DNA of 60,711 nucleotides from Pseudomonadota bacterium. GTDB lineage: Bacteria; Pseudomonadota; Gammaproteobacteria; Xanthomonadales; Xanthomonadaceae. Position 1 is the stretch's first letter. Each line of letters opens with the position of its first letter. This document shows positions 14,948 through 24,599 of this stretch, piece by piece. The translations under genes and the position numbers were made by a program. Location of the stretch: contig JAEWBY010000035.1 of the NCBI GenBank assembly GCA_023390905.1, positions 1-60,711 of the forward strand, given 5' to 3'. The notes beneath the pieces are model-generated. The model was not told the origin of the DNA and did not search any database. It saw only the letters and a list, made by a program, of their open reading frames with translations.

Positions 14948-17900
14948 GGCGTCACCTCCGCGGCGTTGCCGATGGTCTTGTAGCGGAAGGAGTCCACTTC
15001 GGTCTCCGGTGTACCGGGCAAGGTGCAGCGCGCAAACCACACCGGGGCCAGACCGCCGACGGTGTTGAAGCGAATCGCGTTGTTGGTCGCCCACCCACCA
15101 CCGAAGCCCTGTCTGCGGACCAGGAAGTACGGCTGACCGGTGCGTGGATTCAAGGGCGCGCAATCCACGGTGGTGGACTGACCGGTGACGATGACGCCGA
15201 CGGTCTCGCCCACCACGTTGTAAGTGGTGGCATTGGTGAACACCAATGCCCACCGCTCGGTGATGGCGTCCGCGTTGGTGACCTCAATCGGATAGTCGGT
15301 GTCGTTGTACGTCGCCCCGGCGGCCGCCTGCCCCGAGCCGAGACCATCCAGCCAGATATTCGGATTCCACGTGGTCAGGTCGAACAGGCTTTCCACGCGC
15401 GCCTGCAGATCGAGCGAGCCGTTGGCCTCGCCCAGGCGCAAGGCACTGCTGACCATCGCGCCCACCGGAAAGGCGCGCGAGAGCTGCGCGTTCAATTCGA
15501 GATCGCCGGTAATCTGGACGCCTGCGCACAAACGCCGGTCTTCGATGGTGTCGCGGATGACCAGCGGCAAGGTGTACGCCGACAGGTTGAGCGGATCGGA
15601 GAACTCGAGCGTACCGGCTTCAAGATCGATGGTGTACCAGCCGCTCAGCACGGGCACGCCGTCGGTGTCGCGCACCTCGACTTCGGACAACACTTCGCGC
15701 CCGAAATCGATCACCTGACCGGCGGTCGGTGACACGGACGTTTCCTTGGTGTGGTGGATGAGCAGCGTCTGGCCGGCTTTGAAGCCTGGCACGCGGCCGT
15801 CACTGGGCAGTCGCGTCGGATCCAGACCCACCACCACCGAGGACAGCGGAATCGACCGGAACACGACGGCGCCCAGGAAGACGGTCGAAGGGATCATCAG
15901 CATCGGCTTCCAGACGTTGGCGCCGACCACATTGTCCGGGTTGTACCAGGGCTCGCCCTCGTTGCCGGCGGCCACCACGTACTCCCCGAAGCGCACGCTC
16001 ACGGTGCCGGTGTCCCAATCCACCACGCCTTCGATGTAGTCGCCTTCGATATTGCCGCTGACGTCGGTGGTCGCGGTGACTTGTTCGCCGTCCAGCGTGG
16101 TCGCGCGCAGCGTGAACGCGCCGGCACGAAGCGGCGAGCCTGGCGTGCGGAAGTACATGGCGTCGATGCCCGGTTCGAACATGCGCGTGAGCAGCGATTG
16201 AATCGCGACCGTGTTGGATCCGCCGCCAGTCCACACCGAGAGCGTGGCGCGGCCCGTGCCATAGTCGATGGCGCCTGCGTACGTGCCAGCGCCGGTGACG
16301 GGATCCAGATCCGTGTAGATGGAGCCGGCGCGATCCACGTACGTGCGTCCCTTGAAGGAAAAGCGCACGCTGCCGGGCACAATCGCATCAATGATGCCGG
16401 GCGTCAGATCCATCTGCACCGGCGGCAGTGGCAGCGTTTCGGTTTCGTCGGCGTCCGCGGCGCCAGCGGCCTGCCACTGCGCGCTCACCACCGTGCCCGC
16501 ACTGAAGGCTGCGGTGACCGTCGCCCGCATGCGCCCCTGGATGCGCCAGTAATCACCGAACGTCTTGCGATAGATCGGCAACGGCACATTGGGAATGCTC
16601 ATCTGACCGAACTGGCAGCTGATGACGCCGGTGGTGTAGTTGATCGTGCCCAACGTGGCCGACAGCGCGGCGCCACCCGCGGAGACCGCCACCAGCTGGC
16701 CAGCGCCGTTGTCGCGCACGTCCATGCGCAACGCGATGGCTGGCGCGCCCAGCTCGGCATCGGCCGCCGGACGCACGCTCACCTGCCACGTCAGCGCCAC
16801 GCTGCCAGGCCGCACGGGCGCGGCCGGCAAGGCAATCGTGCCGATGCCGGCGCCATCCGGCACCGGCGTGAATGAGTCGGCCTCGTTGTCGCTGTAGCTG
16901 TAGGCAGCGTCGAGCGCGCTGTTGCTGTCGGGCAGCGTGGCCAGCTGCAGCGCCACCTCGCCGGTTCCGTACACCACGTAGCCGATGGGCGAGCCGGCCA
17001 GCTCGATGGCGCCATTGCCATCATCGGTGGCCACCACCGGCGAGCCACCGACATTCCAGGTCAGCTCCAGCGTGCCCGGCTTGATGCCTTCGTGCGCAAG
17101 CAGAAAGCCCAGCCGCGGCGCCTGGATGCTGACGTCGGTGTCGCGCCGCTCGGTCTGGACGGGTGTTCCCCAGCCCGTGAGGATTTGACTCTGCAGATCC
17201 GGGAGCGCACCCGTGGTGATGGTGAGCGATCCGGTCGCGTAATTGATGGTGCCGCCGCCTTCCCCCGGCCGTCCGACCAATTGGCCGGCGCCGTTGTCGG
17301 TAAGCCGGATCCAGCGGCCCAGTGCCCGGTAGTCCACCACCACCGTGCCCGGTGCCGGAGCGGGCACCAGGTTCAGCAGGTGCGTGTAGCCCTGCGTGCC
17401 AATGTCGATATCGATGGCACGCGTGTACGCCTGCGCGGAGATCGGTCCGGCGGGTGTGGCCGTGATCGTGATGTTGACGCCGAAGCTGCCAGCCTCGTTG
17501 ATGATGGAGATCTCCCCCGTCGCGTAGTCCACGGTGCCAGACCACGGCGTGATGCCATCCGCGGCCAGGCTGCCGTTGCGATCCGTCAGCGTGACGCCCG
17601 ACGCCTGCACGCGGACACCACCACGGGTGACCGGCATGCCGAAGCTGCGCGTCACCGCTACACCGGCGGTGAATGCCGAGGTGAAGGTCTGCGACAGGGA
17701 GTCTGCGGGTCCGGCCTGCACGTAGGTCACCGTGCCCATGCCGGCCAGCAGATCCACGATGGGGCTTTCGGCCGTGGCCGTCGGCACGATCGGCACGTAC
17801 GGCGAATCCACCTTCACCGACAGATCGCCGGCATCGGCCGCGACGGTGAGCGGTTTGACGGTGGCATACGTGGCCGCATCCACCACATTGGTGGAGTAAA

Positions 17901-18558
17901 TCAGCGTCGGCGGCTTGACCGAGGTGAATCGGCTGGGCGAAGCCATGCCGTAGAAATCGAACAACAGCGCGCTGGCGATCTCCAGGATGATGACGTCACG
18001 CTGGAACGCGCCCCCGTCATCGTAGAACGTCTGCGTGGTCCGGCTGAGAATCTTGCTGACGCGCACGTACTGCTCGTTCGGCGTGAAGCCTTCGCGCTCG
18101 GTGGACAGACAGAAGTTGTCGTTGATTTCAGGCGTGGGCGCGTCTTCCAGGCAATACACCTGCAGCGACATCTGCCCGTTGAAATGGTTGCCCATCAGCA
18201 GGTACCGCGACTCGACGCCCTTGGTGATGTAGCTCTCGATGCGGTTGCGCGCCTGGCTGCGCGTGTCGCTGTAGCTGCCGAGCCCCATCATCACCATGTG
18301 GATGTGGCTGTCCTGCGGCTGCCGCAGGATGACGCCGATCGCGTCCTTGAGCACATCCGTGTTCGGGGTATCCACGTGGACGAAGGCTTTGCGCAACGTG
18401 GTGCGGCCCGTGGTGCGCTCTTCGTCGCCGATGTCGGGAAACAGGTTGTTCATCTGTCCGTCGACGACCTCAGCTTGCACCATGCGACCGCCACCATCCG
18501 GGTTGTCGGTCAGGCGCTGGGATTTGCGCAGTTTGATGTCGGTTGCCGAAATGGCCAT
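14944..18558 (-). CDS. Large tail protein with six or seven internal beta repeats
   Basis: 1204 residues. The first 240 residues form a separate domain (SQARNRIESYITKGVESRYLL, QRDVIILEIASALLFDFYGM). After it a motif G-x-[IV]-[ND]-Y-x-T-G recurs at about 341, 436, 526, 637, 762 and 844, with a divergent copy near 972 (YTIDLEAGTLEF). Each is preceded by a PG-[ST]-[VL]-x-[LF] strand and a DNGAG-like turn. Spacing is 80-130 residues, so the middle is a string of similar beta domains. It lies 3 nt after the 138-residue gene and is GTGA-coupled to the next. The role is probably central tail tip or fibre. The family is not recognised. Confidence 0.6.
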   Translation of the reverse strand: MAISATDIKLRKSQRLTDNPDGGGRMVQAEVVDGQMNNLFPDIGDEERTTGRTTLRKAFVHVDTPNTDVLKDAIGVILRQPQDSHIHMVMMGLGSYSDTRSQARNRIESYITKGVESRYLLMGNHFNGQMSLQVYCLEDAPTPEINDNFCLSTEREGFTPNEQYVRVSKILSRTTQTFYDDGGAFQRDVIILEIASALLFDFYGMASPSRFTSVKPPTLIYSTNVVDAATYATVKPLTVAADAGDLSVKVDSPYVPIVPTATAESPIVDLLAGMGTVTYVQAGPADSLSQTFTSAFTAGVAVTRSFGMPVTRGGVRVQASGVTLTDRNGSLAADGITPWSGTVDYATGEISIINEAGSFGVNITITATPAGPISAQAYTRAIDIDIGTQGYTHLLNLVPAPAPGTVVVDYRALGRWIRLTDNGAGQLVGRPGEGGGTINYATGSLTITTGALPDLQSQILTGWGTPVQTERRDTDVSIQAPRLGFLLAHEGIKPGTLELTWNVGGSPVVATDDGNGAIELAGSPIGYVVYGTGEVALQLATLPDSNSALDAAYSYSDNEADSFTPVPDGAGIGTIALPAAPVRPGSVALTWQVSVRPAADAELGAPAIALRMDVRDNGAGQLVAVSAGGAALSATLGTINYTTGVISCQFGQMSIPNVPLPIYRKTFGDYWRIQGRMRATVTAAFSAGTVVSAQWQAAGAADADETETLPLPPVQMDLTPGIIDAIVPGSVRFSFKGRTYVDRAGSIYTDLDPVTGAGTYAGAIDYGTGRATLSVWTGGGSNTVAIQSLLTRMFEPGIDAMYFRTPGSPLRAGAFTLRATTLDGEQVTATTDVSGNIEGDYIEGVVDWDTGTVSVRFGEYVVAAGNEGEPWYNPDNVVGANVWKPMLMIPSTVFLGAVVFRSIPLSSVVVGLDPTRLPSDGRVPGFKAGQTLLIHHTKETSVSPTAGQVIDFGREVLSEVEVRDTDGVPVLSGWYTIDLEAGTLEFSDPLNLSAYTLPLVIRDTIEDRRLCAGVQITGDLELNAQLSRAFPVGAMVSSALRLGEANGSLDLQARVESLFDLTTWNPNIWLDGLGSGQAAAGATYNDTDYPIEVTNADAITERWALVFTNATTYNVVGETVGVIVTGQSTTVDCAPLNPRTGQPYFLVRRQGFGGGWATNNAIRFNTVGGLAPVWFARCTLPGTPETEVDSFRYKTIGNAAEVTP

Positions 18559-18561
18559 GCG

Positions 18562-18978
18562 TTACACCTGAATGAGTCGAAGGGTCAGAGCGAAGTAGTC
18601 GCTGTCGCTCGCGGGAGAAATGAAACGAATGGGACGCGCCTGGATCGCCGTGCCGCCGTCGCGGTTGAACCGCACGGTGAAGGTGCGCGTGCCATCGTTG
18701 TGATCGGGCAGGACCAGCGTGTGGTCGCCAGCGCCGATGTCTTCTTCGAGGGCCTGGAGCTGGCGCAATACCGCCAGCGTGACCGGTGCGACCCACGCGT
18801 TACCGTCCTGCGTGGTTTCGAGCGTGATGGGTCGGCCGGCCAGCAGCGCCGATTCGTGGAGGATGAGCGCACCGGTCAGCGAGACTTTGCGGGTCTGTCC
18901 GACCTTCCATGAAGTGAACTCATCGGACCAGTACAGATCGCCAGGCAACGTGATGCCGGCCAAGGTGATGTCGGTCAT
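18562..18978 (-). CDS. Minor tail protein
   Basis: 138 residues. Beta-rich (TDITLAGITLPGDLYWSDEFTSWKVGQTRKVSLTGALIL...), with FTVRFNRDGGTAIQARPI and a hydrophobic end FALTLRLIQV. It follows the tape measure gene with a 4-nt overlap, the position of distal-tail-type proteins in siphoviruses. The assignment is by position only. No TM segment or signal peptide. Confidence 0.5.
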   Translation of the reverse strand: MTDITLAGITLPGDLYWSDEFTSWKVGQTRKVSLTGALILHESALLAGRPITLETTQDGNAWVAPVTLAVLRQLQALEEDIGAGDHTLVLPDHNDGTRTFTVRFNRDGGTAIQARPIRFISPASDSDYFALTLRLIQV

Positions 18979-21900
18979 CGGCGCGGCCTCTGCACAACGG
19001 AGACGGATTTGGATCGCGCGATCGCTTGCACAATCTTCGGAAGGATGTACGTCAGGATCCGGTCAGCGGTTCGGCGCTCTTCCGGCGACAGTTCTCCACC
19101 GTGTGCAGGCGTGGGGTATGCCAGCTCGATCTTGAGCGTGTTGTCTGAAAGCGGAATGCGCGTTGACCCGGCGTCCTGTGCGACCTGTTGCGCTTGCTCC
19201 AGCACCTGCACGCGCTGCATGTCGGCAGCACGCTGTTCTTCGCGATTGCGTGCATCTTCGTCAAGGCGAGCTTTGCGCTGTTGATCAAGTTGCTGTTCGG
19301 CCTGGAGCATCTGCTCGATCTGACCGGCGCCGAGGAAACTGTACTTCTGCGTAAGCTGCTGGCGACGCTCGTCCAGCGTGTCGAATGCTTTGGCCTGTTT
19401 GCCCAGCGACTTCAGCTCTTCGTCGAAGGCGCGCTTTTGCTCGCGAATTGCGTCGGTGACCTCCGAGATGCCGTCGAAGAAGCTGTCGTGCCCGCCTGCC
19501 GTAAGCGGGCTGATCGCCTTGTTGGTGTCCAGATACGCCTGAACTGCGGCCTTTGACAGCTCGCCGAACCCTGCTCCTGCGGTGTAGGCGCCCTGAGCGG
19601 CTCCGTACAGGCCGTTACGTGCCTCCCAGCCTGCCTGCGCCAGGTTGCTGACCGCATCGGCCGACTGCTGAGCCGCACTTGCAGCGCCGCCGGCTGTGGA
19701 GGCGGTCTGGCCGAGAGCACGCGATGCTTCGCGTGCACCCGCAGCCACCTGCTGCCCAGCGCGCTGGCCGGCACTGCCCATCTCATCCAGGCCACCACGT
19801 ACGTCATGGATCGCTTCCAGCACTTCCAGCTCGCCTTCCACGCGCTCCTTGGTGGCCGCGTCGCTGTCGGCGACGGCCGCGCGTGCAGCTTGCGCGTATG
19901 CTGTGAGCGCGCGGCGCGCGTCTTCGGCGGTCGCCTTCCCGTCCGCGACGGCTTCCCGAATCAATCCGAAGTTCTTCTTCGCCGAATCCGCAGCGCGCCG
20001 CAGGTTTTCCTGCGATTGGATCCCCAGGTCCGCGAAGGCCTGCTTCAGTCGCTCCGCGTCCGCCGAAACCTGGGCCGCGGCTGCGCCCGAGGCCCCAGCC
20101 GTCGCTTGGGTGGCCGCAGCCTGCGCCGTGAGCGCCTGTGCCGCCTCCTGCGCTGCGGCTGCAACCTGAGCCGACCCATCCGCCAGCTTCGCCAGCTCCG
20201 GCGCTGACGCACCCGCCTGCTCGGTGGCCCCGACCAGATCCTTGGTCGCTTCGACGGTTTCGTACAGATTCTTGCCGGCACGCTCGCGGAACTCGTCATA
20301 GACGGCGCTTAGACCGCCAACTTGTTCCTCGATCCGCCGGCCGGCTTCATCGCTGCCGGTGGCGAACTCGTTCATCTTGCGGGGCAGCCAGGTGAACGCC
20401 TGTTGCGCGCGCAAGCTCAGCTCAAGGAACTTCGTGACCGCGGCCGCCGCTGCGAAGACCAGTGTCTGGATAGCGTTGAAGGTGATGCTAAACGTGTCGC
20501 CGAGCGCCTCGACAACGGTGACGATGGCCCCGATGTTCTGACGGAACAACGACATCGCTTCGGTGGCATCACCTACGAATTCGCGAATCGTGATGGCGAG
20601 TGCCTTGAAGTCAATCTGCTGGAACAGCTCGCGCGCCGCGTGCGCGCTTTCGACGAACAGATCCGTCAGCGCGGATTTGATCTCTTCGAACTCGGGGGAT
20701 GCGGAGAACGCTTCCAGCTCATTGGACAAATCGAACAGCTCTTTCTGCAGCGGCTGCAGCAGTGGCTCGACCAGCGAGCGCCGGACGCGATCAAACGACT
20801 TCTCGATCGACTCGGTCGCGGCCCCGGTGCTTTGCCCCATCTGCTGTGCCGCTTGCTCGGCCGCACCACCAGACGCACGCAATTGCTCCTCAAGTTGGCG
20901 CAGGCTCGCGCCCCCTTGATCGACCAGCGACAGAATGGCTGGACGGGCGGCCGCATCAAGGAGTTGGATCGCTTCGCGACCGCGGACGCCGGCCTTGCCC
21001 AACTGGTCAAGGACCACAGCAAAATCAGACGACTCAATACCCAGATCGCGCAGTGCTTTGGCGAATGCGCTGCTCGGGTCGAGCAGTTCCGAGAACACGT
21101 TGCGCAGGGCGGTACCGGCCCGCTCGCCGCGGAAGCCCTGGTCAGCCAAGGCTCCCAATACCGACACGGTGTCTTCGGCGTCCAATCCAAGCTGTTTGGC
21201 CAACGGCGCGACGTAGCTCAGCGCGTTGCCCAACTCCTGCACATTGGTGCTGGTTGAGTTGGCCGCCAGCGCGAGAATGTCTGCAACCTGAGACGCGCGA
21301 TCAGCCTGGAGCCCGAACTGCGTGAGCGTTGTGGTGATGAATTGCGCGGCCTCGGCAACGCCGATGCCAGCAGCTTGCGCGAGATTCAGCGCGGCCGGCA
21401 GCGCTTTGATCGCTGCGCCCGCGGTACCGGTGGCGCGCGCCAGTTCGTCCAGGCCTTGTGCCGCTTCGAGCGCGGTAAATCGCGTCGAACTGGCGCCATC
21501 CTCGGCCGCCTGTTTCAGCGCCACCATTTCCTCGGCGGTCGCGCCGGAAACGGCCTTCACCTGGTTGAGCGCATCTTCGAGCGTGACGGCCGACTTGATG
21601 GCGCCCGCGAAGAAAGCACCCGTGCCGGCCGCGGCGACGGCAGCAATGGCAGCGGCAGCGGTTGCGGCGACCTCCGTCACTGCAAGCAGTCCCGTGGCGA
21701 TCTTGCCAATGGCCAGCGAACTCTTGCGCGCGGAACCCTCGACACCGGAACTTTCCGCGGCGAACTTGCGCAGCGATCCGTTGGCCCCATCAGCGCTTTC
21801 GCTGAAGCGAGCGAAGCGGGTCTGAAGATCGCCATAGGCTTGGGCGACCTTGTCCGTATCCACACCGGCCTTGGCCAGCGCATTGGTGGTGCGCGTCAGT

Positions 21901-22280
21901 TCCGCCTGCTGGCGGTTCTGCAGCTTGGTGAGTCGATCCACCTGTACCGCAGCACGCTCGTTCGCCTGCGTCAGCCTTTTGGTCGGTGATTCGGCCTTTG
22001 CCAGCTCGTCCGAAAGTTCACGCTGCCGCGTCTTGGCTTTCTCAAGTGCCGCGCCCGTATCGTTGACCGTGGCCTTCAGGCGCGTGTAATTGCGCAGGTT
22101 GGTGCTGGTCTCGGCCAGCCGCTCCAGTTCCTTGGCCAGCTGTTGCGCTTTGCCAGCGGTCTGATCGGTACTGGTGCCCAGCTGCGTCAGGACTTTTTTA
22201 AGTTCATCGAGTCCCTGCTCGCCCTCGGTCTCCAGGACAAGCCGGATGGCTTCTTCGTAGGCGGTGCGTGAGCTCGCCAT
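18975..22280 (-). CDS. Tail tape measure protein
   Basis: Sets tail length and is ejected during DNA entry. At 1101 residues it is the second-longest phage gene. Residues 1-180 are coiled coil (KKVLTQLGTSTDQTAGKAQQLAKELERLAE). Residues about 195-230 are a Gly/Ala-rich hydrophobic segment. Residues about 230-500 match the TP901-type tape-measure core (SAVTLEDALNQVKAVSGATAEEMVALKQAAEDGASSTRFTALEAAQGLDELARATG). The rest is Ala/Gln-rich helix. It overlaps the gpZ-like gene and the following minor tail gene by 1 and 4 nt. From 1101 residues at about 1.5 angstrom each, the tail would be roughly 165 nm (family rule of thumb). Confidence 0.9.
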   Translation of the reverse strand: MASSRTAYEEAIRLVLETEGEQGLDELKKVLTQLGTSTDQTAGKAQQLAKELERLAETSTNLRNYTRLKATVNDTGAALEKAKTRQRELSDELAKAESPTKRLTQANERAAVQVDRLTKLQNRQQAELTRTTNALAKAGVDTDKVAQAYGDLQTRFARFSESADGANGSLRKFAAESSGVEGSARKSSLAIGKIATGLLAVTEVAATAAAAIAAVAAAGTGAFFAGAIKSAVTLEDALNQVKAVSGATAEEMVALKQAAEDGASSTRFTALEAAQGLDELARATGTAGAAIKALPAALNLAQAAGIGVAEAAQFITTTLTQFGLQADRASQVADILALAANSTSTNVQELGNALSYVAPLAKQLGLDAEDTVSVLGALADQGFRGERAGTALRNVFSELLDPSSAFAKALRDLGIESSDFAVVLDQLGKAGVRGREAIQLLDAAARPAILSLVDQGGASLRQLEEQLRASGGAAEQAAQQMGQSTGAATESIEKSFDRVRRSLVEPLLQPLQKELFDLSNELEAFSASPEFEEIKSALTDLFVESAHAARELFQQIDFKALAITIREFVGDATEAMSLFRQNIGAIVTVVEALGDTFSITFNAIQTLVFAAAAAVTKFLELSLRAQQAFTWLPRKMNEFATGSDEAGRRIEEQVGGLSAVYDEFRERAGKNLYETVEATKDLVGATEQAGASAPELAKLADGSAQVAAAAQEAAQALTAQAAATQATAGASGAAAAQVSADAERLKQAFADLGIQSQENLRRAADSAKKNFGLIREAVADGKATAEDARRALTAYAQAARAAVADSDAATKERVEGELEVLEAIHDVRGGLDEMGSAGQRAGQQVAAGAREASRALGQTASTAGGAASAAQQSADAVSNLAQAGWEARNGLYGAAQGAYTAGAGFGELSKAAVQAYLDTNKAISPLTAGGHDSFFDGISEVTDAIREQKRAFDEELKSLGKQAKAFDTLDERRQQLTQKYSFLGAGQIEQMLQAEQQLDQQRKARLDEDARNREEQRAADMQRVQVLEQAQQVAQDAGSTRIPLSDNTLKIELAYPTPAHGGELSPEERRTADRILTYILPKIVQAIARSKSVSVVQRPRR

Positions 22281-22888
22281 CAGCGTCCTCTCTTCCGGAC
22301 TATCGCGAGCTGGCGAACGATTTCACTGCCACGGTATTCGTTCATCTCGGCAACGATCGCGCGCGCGTTGACCTGGTCGATGCCCAGCACCATCTGCAGC
22401 GGACTTGGGCCGCGAAGACGGCGCAGCTTGTTCCGTGGGTCGCGGCCGGACGGCGAATTGCTGTCGGCCGAGAACTGGCGCACCAGCACTTCGCGGCGAC
22501 CGCCGATCGTGCGGATGAACGCCGAGTCATAGGTCTCCCGCGCGTCGCGAATCTGGGCTGTGGCACCGGAAGTCTTCCGACCGCCCCAGCGCGCACCGAA
22601 GCGCTCCAGCGGCAACTTCCGTGTGGATGCGTACAACTCCAGGAATTCGAATCCGTCCGCGCTGTCGCTGCGCACCTGGAACTTCCCGGTCAGGTCTCCG
22701 GCGCGAACGTTGTAGCTCTGGCGGATGACACGTTTGGCGACCGGCTCAAACTTCCGGCGCACCGAAGCCATGGCGCGGCGATCCGCGGCGGCGATGTCCT
22801 TTTCTGCCAAACCGTCGATGCGCGCTTGCACGCGCGCGAGTGCCGCGTTGAGCGTTGAACGTGAGCCTGTGGCGTTGAACTTTGCCAT
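22280..22888 (-). CDS. Minor tail protein, lambda gpZ-like
   Basis: 202 residues, basic. The layout fits lambda gpZ-type proteins: FEPVAKRVIRQSYNVRAGDLTGKFQVR, a beta segment (ASTRKLPLERFGARWGGR), and a C-terminal basic end (RGSEIVRQLAIVRKRGR). It sits between tail tube and tape measure. A terminator-like hairpin separates it from the tail tube gene upstream, consistent with a low-copy minor protein. The start ATG is at 22886-22888. Confidence 0.6.
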   Translation of the reverse strand: MAKFNATGSRSTLNAALARVQARIDGLAEKDIAAADRRAMASVRRKFEPVAKRVIRQSYNVRAGDLTGKFQVRSDSADGFEFLELYASTRKLPLERFGARWGGRKTSGATAQIRDARETYDSAFIRTIGGRREVLVRQFSADSNSPSGRDPRNKLRRLRGPSPLQMVLGIDQVNARAIVAEMNEYRGSEIVRQLAIVRKRGR

Positions 22889-22904
22889 GCGTCCTCAAGC
22901 GTCA

Positions 22905-22937
22905 GGAAAAAAACGGCGGCAGCGTTTCCACTGCCGC
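22905..22937 (-). terminator. Rho-independent terminator after the tail tube gene
   Basis: Minus strand: an 8-bp stem (arms 22930-22937 and 22916-22923, one G-T pair) with a GGAAAC loop, then CG and seven T (22913-22907). It lies between the tail tube and gpZ-like genes, where partial termination would lower expression of minor tail genes relative to the abundant tube protein. Confidence 0.75.
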
Positions 22938-22974
22938 GCGCGGGGCCACTCGCTGGTCAGGCCCCCTTCCACCA

Positions 22975-23799
22975 TCAGGCGGTCTGTGCGTAGGTCGTGA
23001 ACTTGTACGGTGCAGGCGCGCCGGTCGGCACCAGCAGCGGCCCGGTGAGGCTCGGCTGCAGCGGTTCGGTCGCAAGCCAGTCGATATCGCCGTCCGGTCC
23101 GAGGTTGACTTCGAAGATTTCCAGATCGCCGTACTCGCCGCTGATACGGTCCTGCATGTCGCCGGTGATGTAGAACTTCTGCCGCGGCTTGGCGCCACCC
23201 AAGAACTCGGTCGACTTCACGGCGGGGTAGCTGTAGCTCGCCAGGATCGTCACCGTGCCGTCAGCGTCGGCTTCGATGGCCTCGGCCAACGCGCCGCCTT
23301 CAACGGGCGTGACCTTGCCCGTGCGACGATCGAGCAGGTAGTCGGTGCCGGCGTCGAGCGTGTCGGCACCCAGCTTGATGACCGGTGTCGGCGAAGCCAG
23401 GATGTAGCGGTGCGCCAGCTGCACCGGCTTGGACCCGTCACTGACGGCGTGCGGCGCATCGACCACCGAGCCGGCCGTCACAGACGACTCGGCCAGTTCG
23501 GCACGCAACGCCAGCGCGAGGATCGCCGTCGGCATTTCCAGCAGCTGGAGATTCAGGCCGTTGGTGCCCGGCAGTTGCTCGTCGTAAATCGGTTGGTTGT
23601 AGCGCGCACCGTTCTGCTTGGAGACGATCTGAACGCTGTCGCCTTCCTCATAGGTGAACGCTGTGGCATTGGCTTCGATGGGCTGGTTGCCCTGCGGATC
23701 GTCGCTGGCCGGAATTGCGGGTGAGAGCGCGCCATTGGCGCCGATGCGCCACATGCGGATGTTTCCGGAGTGCTGGCGGACTTTGGGTTGCTGGGGCAT
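22975..23799 (-). CDS. Major tail (tube) protein
   Basis: 274 residues, beta-rich, with the strand pattern of phage tail tube proteins: GALSPAIPASDDPQGNQPIEANATAFTYEEGDSVQIV, GTDYLLDRRTGKVTPV, GTVTILASYSYPAV, FLGGAKPRQKFYITGDMQD, GEYGDLEIFEVNLGPDGDI. It is abundant in virions of this type. It is followed by a terminator-like hairpin. The position between tail terminator and gpZ/tape measure supports the call. Confidence 0.7.
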   Translation of the reverse strand: MPQQPKVRQHSGNIRMWRIGANGALSPAIPASDDPQGNQPIEANATAFTYEEGDSVQIVSKQNGARYNQPIYDEQLPGTNGLNLQLLEMPTAILALALRAELAESSVTAGSVVDAPHAVSDGSKPVQLAHRYILASPTPVIKLGADTLDAGTDYLLDRRTGKVTPVEGGALAEAIEADADGTVTILASYSYPAVKSTEFLGGAKPRQKFYITGDMQDRISGEYGDLEIFEVNLGPDGDIDWLATEPLQPSLTGPLLVPTGAPAPYKFTTYAQTA

Positions 23800-23812
23800 G
23801 GTCGGATCCTCG

Positions 23813-24277
23813 TTATTCGGCGAGCGAGTAGGTTTCGGTCAGGCCAGCCCGCGCAGTGACCTGAGCCAAGGTGAAAGAGATTCCGGCGTCGGTGGCGCCG
23901 CCATCGAAGGAGCTGCCGGTGATGAGCAGCGAGCCGAGGCCTGGCACGAAGCGGTTGGCCAGGGAAAGCAACATGCGGACAAGATCGGCGCGTGCGCGAT
24001 GTGCAATCAGTTCGGGGTTTTCGACGCCGTACGGCACTGCGACTTCCAGGGAGATATCCATTTCACTGTTGAGCACACCCTTGCCCTGCCCGTTGTCCTT
24101 GGGGACCACGTCGCCCACAACGATCAGCGTCACCGGTACATTGCCCAGCTTCAAATGCGAGCGGTCCAGGACGATCTCGCCATCGCCGATATCTGTCAGG
24201 TAGTCGTTGGTTGCAGTGATGCGCTGCACCTCGGCCTTTAGGCCCTCAGCGGTCAACCAAGTAACTGGCTCAGCCAC
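23813..24277 (-). CDS. Tail terminator-like protein
   Basis: 154 residues (MAEPVTWLTAEGLKAEVQRIT...), with a repeated beta pattern (VPVTLIVVGDVV, MDISLEVAVPYG) and helices in the second half (ARADLVRMLLSLANRFV). It overlaps the head-tail connector gene by 8 nt and precedes the tail tube, the place of lambda gpU-type terminators. The assignment is by order and size, not a sure motif. Confidence 0.5.
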   Translation of the reverse strand: MAEPVTWLTAEGLKAEVQRITATNDYLTDIGDGEIVLDRSHLKLGNVPVTLIVVGDVVPKDNGQGKGVLNSEMDISLEVAVPYGVENPELIAHRARADLVRMLLSLANRFVPGLGSLLITGSSFDGGATDAGISFTLAQVTARAGLTETYSLAE

Positions 24278-24599
24278 GGCTCACCAGCCACCGGCTCAAC
24301 GAACCGTCATTGCTGATCTCGTACTGGTGCACGAAGCTGTCACCGTCAACCTCAAGGCGACCGCGCTCAGCGGGCAGCACTGGATGCATGCTGCTCAACA
24401 CGTATCCCACCTCGAAGCGGCCGGCGCGCAGCTGGCCGAGCTGCCCCACGTCCTGGGAGTCGCGTTCGACATACACGGCACATGCCACTGATGTGCTGGA
24501 CCCTGGCGGAAAGTACAGCCCGTCATCGGCCGCGCCGGCGCTGCGAAACGCCGCGTGCAACTGCCGATCAAGTGCGGCCAGTGTTGCCTTCTGACTCAC
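24270..24599 (-). CDS. Head-tail joining protein, lambda gpFII-like
   Basis: 109 residues from GTG 24597-24599 (GTGA overlap with the o-spanin stop). Features of the phage attachment family: ALDRQLHAAFRSAGAADDGLYFPPG, ACAVYVERD, RAGRFEVGYVLSS, then strands ending SLSRWLVSRG. A longer frame upstream reads through the spanin genes and is not used. Caps the head and joins the tail in relatives. Confidence 0.65.
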   Translation of the reverse strand: MSQKATLAALDRQLHAAFRSAGAADDGLYFPPGSSTSVACAVYVERDSQDVGQLGQLRAGRFEVGYVLSSMHPVLPAERGRLEVDGDSFVHQYEISNDGSLSRWLVSRG

